This document shows, piece by piece, positions 31,701-40,445 of a stretch of DNA of 64,000 bases. Where the stretch lies: assembly GCF_017052595.1 (NCBI RefSeq), contig NZ_JAFIDB010000006.1:23938-87937 (forward strand), in the 5' to 3' direction. Position 1 is the first letter of the stretch. Each line of letters opens with the position of its first letter. Source of the stretch: Mycoplasma procyoni (lineage in GTDB: Bacteria; Bacillota_I; Bacilli_A; Mycoplasmatales; Metamycoplasmataceae). Under the pieces are notes generated by a model. It was not told the origin of the DNA and did no database searches. It worked only from the letters and a program-made list of their open reading frames with translations. The position numbers were made by a program, and so were the translations under genes.

Positions 31701-33619
31701 AATAAAACATCAAAAGTAGCATAAACTCTTTTGTTTTTTATTTCAAAATCATCATTTAATCTAAATGTAAAGAAGTTATTAAGAACTCTGTTTTTAGCTT
31801 TGAAAAACTCAAGTTTTTTATCAAGAGGAAGAGCTAAAAATTCTGAAATTTTGTTTTCTGATAAAGCTTCATAATCAACAACAAAAACTTGGTCTAAATT
31901 ATTGAAACTTAGATTTTTAAGATATTCAGAAACATCTTTTGTAAATGTTTTGGTTTTTTCGATTGTGTAAAAAATTTCAGGATTGTTTTTTAGAGTTGTT
32001 TTTGTAACAATTTTTAGTGTATTTCTATCTTCAGGAAGAAGTTGAAGATCAACAATTTCAAAATCAACTAGATCTGTATCATGAGTATCAAACACTAATT
32101 TAGCATTTTTAAAATTATAAGATGCAGAATAACTGGTTTTATCAATTTCATATGCTTGAGCATTTTCAGAAAAATCAACATTTCAAAGCTTTTCTGTATC
32201 TTCTTTAAAGAGATCAACAACTGTTTTTTGGTTGTCTATATTTTGTGAATTTAGTTCTAAAACTTTTTGTAATTCTGCTTTGTATTCTTCTAATTTTGCT
32301 TTTGTTTGTGCTAAATTAATTAAATCAACTTCAGCTAATTCAAAGGCTTTGTAAATAGGTGCAAAGCTTGTTCTCTTTTTGTATAAATCATACTCTGCAG
32401 CAGCTTTCAGTTCTTTATCTTCTCTTTTTTTGTCTAGTTTTTTGTCAAGTTTGATAAGAGAAATTAAGGAGTTTTTGAGTTCGCTAAAACTCTGTTTGAA
32501 CTCATTAAACTTTGTTAAATCCTCAAAAGACATTGTTTTAAAAACTAGACGATCTTTGAATTTTGAAACAATTGCTAAACCTTCGATTTCAGCAACTAAT
32601 TCTTTTTTAAGATTTTCAAAATCAGATTTGATATTGTCAACTTCGTTTTGTAAATTTTGTAACTGAAGTTCAGAAGAAACGCTTTCAACTTTTGCTAGAA
32701 TTGAGTTGATTTGTTCTTCAGTTAGTTCTTTGTCTTTTTTAAGTTCTTCTTTAAAAATATTTATTTTGTTTTTTAGATAATCTGAAACTAAATCCTGTGT
32801 TTCAAGCACAGAATTGAATTCTTTATTTAATTCATCTATTTTTTGTTTTAGTGAAGAAATGGTTTTGTAATTTGTGTAGTTATCAAGGAATTGATGTGCT
32901 TTAGAAACAACTTTAGAAACCTCTGCATTTTGTTTTGTTTCGTATAAAGTGATTAAGTTGTTTAATTCACTTAAGGCTTTATCTGTTTCAACAACACTGA
33001 AAATTCCGTTTGCTTGTCATAAGTTAATAACATCTCTGTTTGCAACAACTAAAATGTTTGGATTTTTTAATTCAAGTTCAGATAAGGAAGCTATGAAATT
33101 GTCCAGTTCTCTGTTTTTATCATTAATTAATTTGTTTCTGTTTTCTATTGTTTTTTCTGTTTGCTGAATTTCTTCTACAAGTTTAGAATCAAAAGCATCT
33201 ACTGAGAAAGTTTCACCTCTCACTAGATCATCAAACTTTTTAAGATTTTTGTTGATTAAGTTATCTTTAAGTTCGTTCGCAGGCAAAACAACACCTGAAT
33301 AAGGTTTTGCAATATCTGTTTTAAGAATTTTTTCATAAGAATTAACAAAACTAAACAAGTCATTGTTGAAACTTGCTTTGATTTCTTGTTTTTTGTAAGT
33401 GTTTAAAACATTTTTTTCAAGTGCTGAAAAGTATGTTTCTTTCTTTGAGTCAAAAAATTGTTGAACTGATTGATAGTTTTGTTTTTGCTCATCAGACATT
33501 GTGTATTGTTTTTCTGTGTTTGTGTTTGTATTTTTGTTTATTGTACAAGAAGCTGCTAAAAATGCTGTTGCAGAAGCAAATAGAACAGGACTTAATTGTT
33601 TTATAATTTTCTTTTTCAT
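28745..33619 (-). CDS. DUF31/MIP-like serine protease lipoprotein (copy A), 1,624 aa
   Basis: First gene of the operon, SD GAGGGAAG, lipobox LAASC with Cys25. Same layout as copy B: coiled coil (to ~500), long ectodomain, C-terminal trypsin-like domain. Triad candidates: His in ISTNRHAENS (~1365), Asp in KNRDWTVVV (~1443), Ser in GGGASGSGVF (~1545), all present. Blocks such as LVSDYLKNKI, KFKDRLVFKTMSF, YDVKKVGKRGISFKLGI and HDGYKMN are nearly identical between copies. The regions around the active-site His and the specificity part of the protease domain differ, which suggests different targets. Expected to act outside the cell on host proteins. Confidence 0.85.
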
Positions 33620-33927
33620 TTCTTCCCTCTTTTAAGTTTAAAAATTATACTAATTTTTTCCATTTTGGTTCTGTTTTGGTACAAATAAAATCTAAAAAAT
33701 GAAAAAAGGTCTGTTTTTTGTGTATATTATGCGTTGAAAATCCAAAAATAACACATTAGAGCAAGAAAAAGGAAAATTTTGTTTTTTAGATAGCTTCATC
33801 AAGCTTGCTTTGGCTTTCTTAATTTCAGCCAAAATTCTGGTGTATTTTAGAACTAAAAAATATCACAAAACATAGTGTATTTTTTGAGTTTTAATATATA
33901 ATATTACTCGCTCAAAAAGGGGGCTAT
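33620..33927. other. Divergent promoter region between protease operon and membrane operon
   Basis: Minus-strand TATAAT at 33649-33644 for the protease operon and plus-strand TATAAT at 33897-33902 for the membrane operon. In the middle (minus, ~33720-33850) is a short open stretch reading PEFWLKLRKPKQAWW...YLKNKIFLFLL without any start codon. It could be a remnant of a coding sequence but is too short to call. Confidence 0.5.
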
Positions 33928-34416
33928 ATGAAAAACTTAAATACAGAGCTTTTAAATTACATGGCTAATAAAAAGTCAAAATTAAAAAAGCAATTATTAG
34001 CTAATTCAATAGCTGATAATATTATCAAATGATCACTGATCATTTTAAACTTAGCAATTATTGCTATTGCTATTGCTGTTATTGTAATTGAAACAAAAAG
34101 ATATTCAGACATTCCAGTTGCAACAAGAAAACCTTTCTTAGATGAACTAGGTCTAACAATCGTTTTAGCAAGCTTTATTGTTCTAACATTCTTCTTCAAT
34201 ATGTTTTTATCAATCTATAGAGAAGTTATGAAATTCAAAGATTACAAAAAAGCAATGAGAAAAATCAGCTACATTTCTTACAAACTTAAAGAAGATGAGC
34301 TATACAATGTTGAAAACTTCGATTCAGATTTCGCAAGCATCGAAAAAGAATTTTTAACTAAAAAACAAATTTCTAAATCAAAACAAATCAAAAAATTCTT
34401 ATTAGGAGGTAAATAA
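33928..34416 (+). CDS. Two-TM membrane protein, 162 aa (operon gene 1)
   Basis: ATG 33928 with a G-rich SD (AAGGGGG). Two membrane segments, about residues 40-60 (SLIILNLAIIAIAIAVIVI) and 84-108 (LTIVLASFIVLTFFFNMFL), then a basic, lysine-rich tail ending in FLLGGK. The stop overlaps the next start (TAATG). I do not recognise the family; the 2-TM-plus-charged-tail plan resembles DUF4231-type proteins only loosely. Confidence 0.8.
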
Positions 34417-34898
34417 TGAAAAAGCCTTTTAATTCAACAAAAGAATTTATCGATCACGTAATTAAAAAATCAGCAACTAAAGAAAAAGTTTATAAAATTA
34501 CTTTCTGATTAGTAAGCTTATTTGCTCTTTTCTTTGGATTCTTTTCTGCAATGATGGGGGTTGCAAAACTTGCTTCTTCAAGACTTGTAGAATTTGAAGG
34601 ATTTGCAAAACTTTTCGTTAGCGTAGTTGACGGAAAACCTGTAGATCAATGACCAATCTTTACACTATGAATCGGTATTGCTCTTGCAATTATCAACGGG
34701 CTTTTAGCTCTATTTGTAGTTAAAGGAAAATGACTAAGAAACGAAAAAATCAACAACTTAATTAGTCTTGAAAAACTTCTTTATGAATGTGAAGAAGGAA
34801 AATACGCTTCAAACCCAAGAAAAGATATTTTATTCTTTGATACAGTATCTAACATCTTAGGAATCAGCTACACACAAAGTGAAGGAGATGACAACTAA
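34416..34898 (+). CDS. Two-TM membrane protein, 160 aa (operon gene 2)
   Basis: Start overlaps the previous stop by one base; the SD AGGAGG is inside the previous gene. Membrane segments around residues 28-50 (SLFALFFGFFSAMMGVAKL) and 88-108 (LWIGIALAIINGLLALFVV). The tail is acidic, with YECEEGKYASNPRKD. Stop and next start again overlap as TAATG. Size and topology match the two neighbours, so the three probably form one complex or are old duplications. Unknown function. Confidence 0.8.
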
Positions 34899-35281
34899 TG
34901 TATCAAGCACAATTTGATAAAGCTTACAGCAAAATTGCTAAGCTACAAAAGAAATACTTAATTTCTAAATGAGTGTTTTTATCAGTAAGTATTGCACTTC
35001 TTTTAATGAGTGCATTTAACGGACTTTTATCAGCTTACGCTATTGCTAAAAACCCTAATTTAACTGCTGTTTGACTATTTATTTCTATTTCTTTCATTTC
35101 TGCAGTTATGGCTTTTTTAACAGCTACTTCTACTTTATTTACTTTCTCAAAAAGAAGAGAAACTCTTTCTTCAAGATTACAACAATTAACTGAAAGAGAA
35201 GCTAAATTTAAAGAAAATCCAGATGCAGTTGACAAAGATGAATTAGTTGTTTTCTTAGCAACAGTCGACACAAACGAATAA
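34898..35281 (+). CDS. Two-TM membrane protein, 127 aa (operon gene 3)
   Basis: Two membrane segments (WVFLSVSIALLLMSAFNGLL and VWLFISISFISAVMAFLTA), followed by a charged tail with SRLQQLTEREAKF. Coupled to gene 2 by a one-base overlap and followed by a clear terminator. Same plan as its two partners; no enzyme motif. Confidence 0.8.
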
Positions 35282-35286
35282 TTCCA

Positions 35287-35311
35287 AATCTCAGTTTTTA
35301 CTGAGATTTTG
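35287..35311 (+). terminator. Terminator of the three-gene membrane operon
   Basis: AATCTCAGT / ACTGAGATT stem, 4-nt T loop, then TTTTG; starts 6 nt after the stop. Confidence 0.85.
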
Positions 35312-35497
35312 TTGATATTTTAATCATATTAAATAAATAATTTTCTTATAATTTAAAATAAAATAATGGTTTTTTATACCAAAAACTCCGTTAATTATGC
35401 TTAAATTAGAAATAAATTAGAATTTTTATATTATAAAGGGATATTAAAGTTATATCAACAAAATTTTAATTTTTCATTATTATTCCTAAAAAGTATT

Positions 35498-35690
35498 TAT
35501 AATTTGATTGATAGCAAAGGGAGGAATTATGAAATTCAACAAAAACAAAATTAAAATGAATAAACGTATCATTTTTAAAAATGTTTTTGTTTTTCATAAT
35601 CTTTCTTAGAAAAAAAGTTTAAAAGTGAATAATCTAAACACCTTTTTTCTTTGAAAGAAGGTGTTTTTGCTATCAATTAAATTAAAGGAG
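35498..35690 (+). promoter_or_regulatory. Structured attenuator-like leader, copy 2 (upstream of subtilase)
   Basis: TATAAT at 35498-35503. The RNA should begin near 35508-35510, inside ATTGATAGCAAA (35507-35518), which is perfectly complementary to TTTGCTATCAAT (35666-35677). The hairpin AACACCTT...AAGGTGTT (35637-35665), with a 13-bp stem including one G-T pair, comes just before the latter and supplies a T5 tract. SD GGGAGGA and a 26-codon ORF lie between. Compared with copy 1 the outer stem bases changed on both strands together. Confidence 0.7.
35529..35609 (+). CDS. Leader peptide, 26 aa (MNKRII...NVF..H type)
   Basis: ATG 35529 with SD GGAGG, TAG at 35607-35609. Same length as the leader peptide at 9.7 kb and the same core KMNKRII.KNVF..H, although the first eight residues differ. 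Conservation at peptide level next to a different downstream gene supports translation. Confidence 0.6.
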   Translation: MKFNKNKIKMNKRIIFKNVFVFHNLS

Positions 35691-35695
35691 GAATT

Positions 35696-37333
35696 ATGAA
35701 ACTAGAATTATTAAATGGTTTGGTTTTAGGAGTGAACGCACTGTCTCCAACAACTCAAGCCGTACAACACGTAGAAGAAAAGAAAAATGTAACTTTTTCT
35801 TTTGAACTAAAAAATTTTAAGTTTTCTGATGAAAATGCTAAATATAAATTTATTCAAGAATTTACTTCATCTTACCAAAATGAAGCAGTTAACTTTTTTG
35901 CAAGTAAATATACTGATTTTATATTTTTAAGATTTAGCAATCTAAATAAAGAAGATAGGGATAATGTTTTACAAAAAATAAAGAATTATTTCAAAGTTTC
36001 CGAGATTTTTACAAATCTTGAAGACATTAGAGATGAGAGAAATAGCAAAAAAATTATTACACCTTATTTGGACACAGAAAATAAAACATCCAACGCTGAT
36101 GTGTTTAATGTTATGAATTTTAGGCAAAACGAAAGAAAAGAAGTTCTTGAAACATTAAACAAAAAAAGATTAAACGGACAAAGGGTAAAAGTTGGTATTT
36201 TAGACGATGGTAAAATAGAATATACTGATAAATACTTTTCAAAAGAAGAAGGTGTTCACAAAATTGAAAATAAATCAAGATTTTGATGATTCAATAACAA
36301 CTATGGAACACATGCAACTCAAGTTGCTGCTGTGGTTGGAGGAAAAGATGGAATAAATCCTTACAGTCACTTATATGGAATAAGAGCCTTTACTTGAAAT
36401 GGTCCGGAACAAGAAATTGAGTGATTAATTTCCAATGATGTAAAAGTGATAAATTTAAGTTATTATCTTGACAGATCGACTTCATACAATGGAGTTTCAA
36501 GATATTTAGATTTATTGAGTACAAACACTAAAAAAGAAGTGACTTTTGTAATAGCATCAGGAAATTTAGAAAACGATTCATTTGATGATCTATATAAAAA
36601 GGGACTTCAAGGTGATGGACTCTCTTATAATTCAATATTAGTTGGAGCAATTTGAAACAACGACCACATAAAAGAATTCAGTTCATGAAGAAGTAAAACA
36701 GGTAAAAAAGTAAATGTAGTAGCACCAGATAATTTTAAATATGGAGACGAAACATTTAATGGAACAAGTTACTCTTCACCGGCTGTAGCAGGAATTATTT
36801 CAGTATTAATGGAACTCGAAAGTGATACTTATGCAAAAGGTTTAGATAGTGTTATAACTATGTCTGCATTAACATCATCATCCAACCCAAACATTTGAAC
36901 ACTTAATAGTAATAAAAATTATGAATTAACAAAAAATAGCATTCATGATCAATACGGTCCTGGAAAAATTGATTTTCAAAAAATGAGAGAGGCTCTACAA
37001 AATACAGAATATAAAATAATAAACAAAGGAAACTCTTCAGACAAAATTACTTTCAAAAAGGTATTTTTAAATAAAGGAGAGAAAATTTCGGTAGGTTTAG
37101 CTTGAAACTATGATTTAAAAACAAAGGATGGCGAACCTAAAGTGCATGATTTTGATTTAAGTATTTCTGGTCCAAATGGTTTTCACACTTCAAGCACAAT
37201 GGTTAAAAATAACTATGAAAGATCAGTATTTACTGCTCCAGAAACAGGAGAATACATTTTAAAATTAAATCCTTATGAAAAATTAGAAGAGAGTGATGTT
37301 TTCCATGTTGCAATGTCATATGTTAGGTTCTAA
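35696..37333 (+). CDS. Secreted subtilisin-like serine protease (S8), 545 aa
   Basis: Strong SD AAAGGAGG. The weak N-terminal signal (ELLNGLVLGVNALSPTTQA) suggests export. Residues ~30-120 look like an inhibitor-type propeptide. Catalytic triad: Asp in KVGILDDGK (~169), His in NYGTHATQVAAVVGG (~205), Ser in FNGTSYSSPAVAG (~365), with the oxyanion Asn in VIASGN. A C-terminal beta domain with DFDLSISGPNGFH and APETGEYILKL resembles the P-domain-like module common after subtilases. Followed at 3 nt by a lipoprotein gene. Mycoplasma subtilases act on surface or host proteins; the target is unknown. Confidence 0.9.
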
Positions 37334-37335
37334 AA

Positions 37336-37935
37336 ATGAGTAAAAAATTTTTTGGTTTTTTATCTACAATTAGCTTACCTTTTATTGCAACATTTTCTTG
37401 CCAAATGAATTCAGAAAGAAAAATCGATGAATTTAACAATGAGAACAATCTTTCCCAAAATGTTTTCAAACTAAATTCAAACAATCTTTGAAAACCTGAA
37501 GATTTAAAATCCAAAAAACATGTTTTTGAAATCAAAGATGAATCTTCTTTTAAAGACGAAATATTATCTCGTGTGTTATTTGAAAATAAAAAAGAAGAAA
37601 TTACAAATGGATGAACTTCTTTTTCTAAACAATTTTCAAAGTTATTTGAAAAATCTTCACTAGAAAAATATCATATTATATACTATTCAAATTACGATTC
37701 TGTATTACCACTAGATACTGTTAAAGTTTCAAATAATAAAGTCGAAATTAATTACTCTTCATACAACATAAATACAAAAGCTATTCTTTCTTCACAATAT
37801 ATTATTCTTTTAGAAAAAACTAAAATTAGTTCAATTGAAAAAATTGAAGTAAATAATTTCAACACAAAAGAAAGTGATGCTTCCTATAAAAAGGAAATCT
37901 CGTCTATTAAATCAATTATTTATTTCACTAACTAA
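37336..37935 (+). CDS. Lipoprotein partner of the subtilase, 199 aa
   Basis: MSKKFFGFLSTISLPFIATFSC lipobox, Cys22. Two Trp codons are TGA, so no long standard-code ORF exists here. The mature part is Asn/Ser/Lys-rich, without recognised motifs. It is 2 nt past the subtilase stop, so co-translated; it could be a chaperone, inhibitor or membrane tether for the protease, which is inference from position only. A terminator follows. Confidence 0.8.
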
Positions 37936-37942
37936 CACAAAA

Positions 37943-37975
37943 CAAGAAGTAATAATTTGTTGCTTCTTGGTTTTT
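37943..37975 (+). terminator. Terminator after subtilase-lipoprotein operon
   Basis: CAAGAAGTAA / TTGCTTCTTG stem (one G-T pair), 7-nt loop, then GTTTTTATTTT. Confidence 0.8.
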
Positions 37976-38067
37976 ATTTTGCCTTTGCAAAAGTCTATTT
38001 TTATGATAGAATTATTCTGTTATTTATTAACAAACAAAAATTTTTATGAAAAAAATTAAAAAAATGC

Positions 38068-38095
38068 TTGTCTAATAAAAAAATAGTGCTATAAT
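38068..38095 (+). promoter_or_regulatory. tRNA-Gly promoter
   Basis: TTGTCT (38068-38073), 16-nt spacer, TATAAT (38090-38095); the mature tRNA begins 18 nt downstream. Confidence 0.75.
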
Positions 38096-38112
38096 AATAT
38101 AGTAAATAACAC

Positions 38113-38186
38113 GGGAGTGTAGTTTAATGGCAGAACTTCAGCCTTCCAAGCTGACTATGAGGGTTCGATTCCCTTCACTCCCTCCA
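38113..38186 (+). tRNA. tRNA-Gly (UCC)
   Basis: 74 nt including encoded CCA. The acceptor stem GGGAGTG / CACTCCC is perfect, discriminator T. The anticodon loop CTTCCAA within stem TCAGC/GCTGA gives UCC. The T arm has GGTTCGATTCC. Single isolated tRNA gene between the subtilase operon and a leader-controlled membrane gene. Confidence 0.97.
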
Positions 38187-38203
38187 TTTCAGAAATGACC
38201 GAA

Positions 38204-38227
38204 AGCAACTTAAAAGTTGCTTTTTTT
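38204..38227 (+). terminator. Terminator of tRNA-Gly
   Basis: AGCAACTT / AAGTTGCT stem, AA loop, T7 tail. Confidence 0.85.
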
Positions 38228-38308
38228 ATTCTTTTAAAACAGATTAATTGTTTGTATATATTAAATACAAAAAAATAAATTTTCTTTGGTTCATTTTGAA
38301 CTTTATGT

Positions 38309-38516
38309 TAAAATGAAATTGTTATAAAAAAGAGAGGAGAGAACATGAATAAACGAATGTCTCAAAATAATATAATTCTTAAGTTCATTAAAGTTATTAA
38401 TGTTCTCTTTTTGCATCTCTAAGTTAAGAATAAATAATTTAATTTTTAAACAAATATTATTTCTTGTACTTGGAGTACAAGTTTTTTTATAACAATTTAA
38501 AATTATTGGAGGTAAA
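38309..38516 (+). promoter_or_regulatory. Structured attenuator-like leader, copy 3 (diverged sequence, same plan)
   Basis: TAAAAT -10 at 38309-38314. The expected 5' end lies in AAATTGTTATAAAAAA (38316-38331), a perfect 16-nt complement of TTTTTTATAACAATTT (38483-38498). The latter begins in the T7 tract of hairpin CTTGTACT-TGG-AGTACAAG (38463-38481). In between are a SD (AGAGGAGAG) and a 25-codon ORF. The stem and hairpin sequences are unrelated to copies 1 and 2, but the order of parts is the same. SD TTGGAGG for the next ORF follows directly. Confidence 0.65.
38345..38422 (+). CDS. Leader peptide, 25 aa (MNKR...NVLFLHL)
   Basis: ATG 38345 after SD GAGGAG, TAA at 38420-38422. It begins MNKR and ends INVLFLHL, echoing MNKRII...NVF..H..S of the two other leader peptides. 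Hydrophobic, basic start. Confidence 0.55.
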   Translation: MNKRMSQNNIILKFIKVINVLFLHL

Positions 38517-38630
38517 ATGAAAAATATTAACTTCAATGTTGTTTTCAAACTTTGAAATTTAAAGAACACAAACAAGAAAGATGAGTTAATGAATCATAGA
38601 ACTTTAAAATTGAATGAGGCACTATGTTAA
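38517..38630 (+). CDS. Small ORF, 37 aa, coupled to the membrane gene
   Basis: ATG 38517 with SD TTGGAGG, the best SD after the hairpin. One TGA read as Trp. It overlaps the next ATG (38624) by 7 nt. Basic, Asn-rich, no membrane segment. It may be a second coupling ORF rather than a functional protein. Confidence 0.5.
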
Positions 38631-39298
38631 CAGCACTTGATTATTTACTGTTTTTTCTAATACTTTTTGCTCTTTCATCTTTGGTTCAACTTCCTTTATC
38701 TATTTTTGCTTTTAGAACCAGACACCAACAACACAAATATTATTTTCATTTTTGACAAACAGAAAAATATAAAGGATTTTTTCTTATTCTTTCTGCTCTT
38801 GTTTTTATATTTGTTTTAATTTCAAGTATTTGATTTTGAATTTGATTTTCACAAAACAAAACCTCTGTAATTTATTTAAGTTTATATGTTGTAGGAAGTT
38901 CATTATCGCTTTTTACTTTTGTTGAATTTTTCTTGTTTGTATTTTATAAGCTCAAAAACAATAAGCTTTATGACAAAAACTTCTTTAAAGAATTTGAAGA
39001 CGATTACAATAAAAATAAAGATAAAATTAGTTTAATTGAATTTAAAAACAATGAAGATGAGATTATCACTGACGATGTTTATAATTTTGTGTTTATTCAT
39101 GATTATGAATCAACAAGTTTCTTAAAAACATTTTCTCCTAAAGTTTTGAGTTTAGAATATGAAGCTTATTGAAGACTAAAATTAAGAAAGATTACTATGT
39201 TTTACAATGGAGTAATAGTACCTAAAAAAGAATTAAGAAAAGTAATTCACATTGCTTTCTTAGAGGCTGCTAAAAGAAATGATTTTTTCCAAAAATAA
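38624..39298 (+). CDS. Three-TM membrane protein, 224 aa
   Basis: ATG 38624 has only GAGG as SD and probably depends on translation of the preceding ORF. Membrane segments ~residues 5-28 (LLFFLILFALSSLVQLPLSIF), ~52-80 (GFFLILSALVFIFVLISSIW) and ~92-118. The C-terminal half is cytosolic and acidic (DDYNKNKDKISL...NNEDEIITDD) with RLKLRKITMFYNG. Unknown family. It is under the third structured leader, so its expression is probably conditional. A terminator follows. Confidence 0.75.
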
Positions 39299-39300
39299 AA

Positions 39301-39332
39301 AACGAGATCGCTTTATAGTGTCTCGTTTTTTT
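39301..39332. terminator. Terminator between convergent membrane genes
   Basis: AACGAGA / TCTCGTT stem with a 13-nt loop followed by a T tract on the plus strand; it also lies past the stop of the minus-strand gene. Confidence 0.65.
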
Positions 39333-39341
39333 CTAAAATGC

Positions 39342-40307
39342 CTATAATTCCTTTATAATCGCATTTCTTATTAAATAATATTTTGGAAATGAAACTAAAA
39401 TCCAATAAGCAATTAAAATTATTACATAACTCAAAATAGATCATAACAGTGAGTTTATTGTACCTACCGAAATCAATGAAGTGATCGTTGTTATTGGGGC
39501 TACAAATAATACAATAAATATAATTCAATTGATAACAAGATATTTAAGAACATTAATTTTAATGTTATTTTTCTCGAAAACTCTTTTTACAAATAATAAC
39601 TTATTTGATAAAAATAGAGGTTTTAATAGAAATGATAATAATCATCCAATTGGATATAGAAAAATAGTGTAATCATACATTTCTGCTTCAAATTTTTCTT
39701 TTTCAATATCGTTTCTTCTTGGTAAATTATAAGTAATTCTTTCGATATTTTCATTTAATCTAAGGTTATCACTTGCTTTGCATCCGTTTTGAGATTTTTC
39801 AAGTCCTCTAATTCTAAAAATATCAATAATTCATTTTTTAAAGTTTGTAATTTTAGTCAAGTCATAATTTTGTTTAGCAACTGCTTTTGTGCTGCTTCTG
39901 TAGAAGTTATTGTAATAAGATTTTATTATCATTTTTTTAGACATTAAAATTAATAGAGGTTGAATTAATACTAATGCTATTGGAATAGCTAAACAACTCA
40001 TTACTAATCCTACTAATCCTATATTTGATAAAACAGACTCATATCTCAACATTATAGGTAAGACTGTCAAAATTGTTGCCAATGCTCCTACAATATTGCA
40101 AAACAACAATCAAAACATAATAATAAAGTGGCTTCTCAAAGCTATTTTTCTGTTTATAAATTTAACTCAGTAAAAATTTATAAACTCATCATAAAATAAA
40201 TAATCACCATAAAAAGATCTTAATAAATGCGATGGTCTTATTTTAGATTCTTCAAAAGCTCTTATTATGGCAAAATCATGGTTCTCATATTCTTTATATT
40301 CCGACAT
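39342..40307 (-). CDS. Four-TM membrane protein, 321 aa (intact copy)
   Basis: SD AAGGAG before ATG 40307; the N-terminus MSEYKEYENHDFAII is cytosolic. Four membrane segments in two pairs: ~residues 58-85 (FIIMFWLLFCNIVGALATIL), ~95-120 (LVGLVMSCLAIPIALVLIQPL), then ~245-275 and ~280-305. The charged middle has KWIIDIFRIRGLEK and KASDNLRLNEN. It ends with RNAIIKEL. The upstream gene is a decayed duplicate. Family and function not recognised. Confidence 0.8.
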
Positions 40308-40402
40308 TTTTTCTCCTTATCTTAAATATTATAACTTAAATTATTTGCATTTTAAACATCAGTTTCTTAAAAATTAATAACATAAATTTATTCAAATAAA
40401 AA

Positions 40403-40436
40403 AACAAGTCTGGTTAAAAAACTGAACTTGTTTTTT
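40403..40436. terminator. Terminator between the intact copy and its decayed duplicate
   Basis: AACAAGT / ACTTGTT stem (40403-40409, 40426-40432) with flanking A/T tracts; serves the minus-strand pseudogene. Confidence 0.6.
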
Positions 40437-40445
40437 CTAAAATGC

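Noticed and set aside
23845..33619. A canonical MIB-MIP immunoglobulin capture/cleavage pair
   Set aside because: Both genes carry the protease domain and no separate MIB-type binding protein is recognisable, so only the MIP-like half can be claimed.
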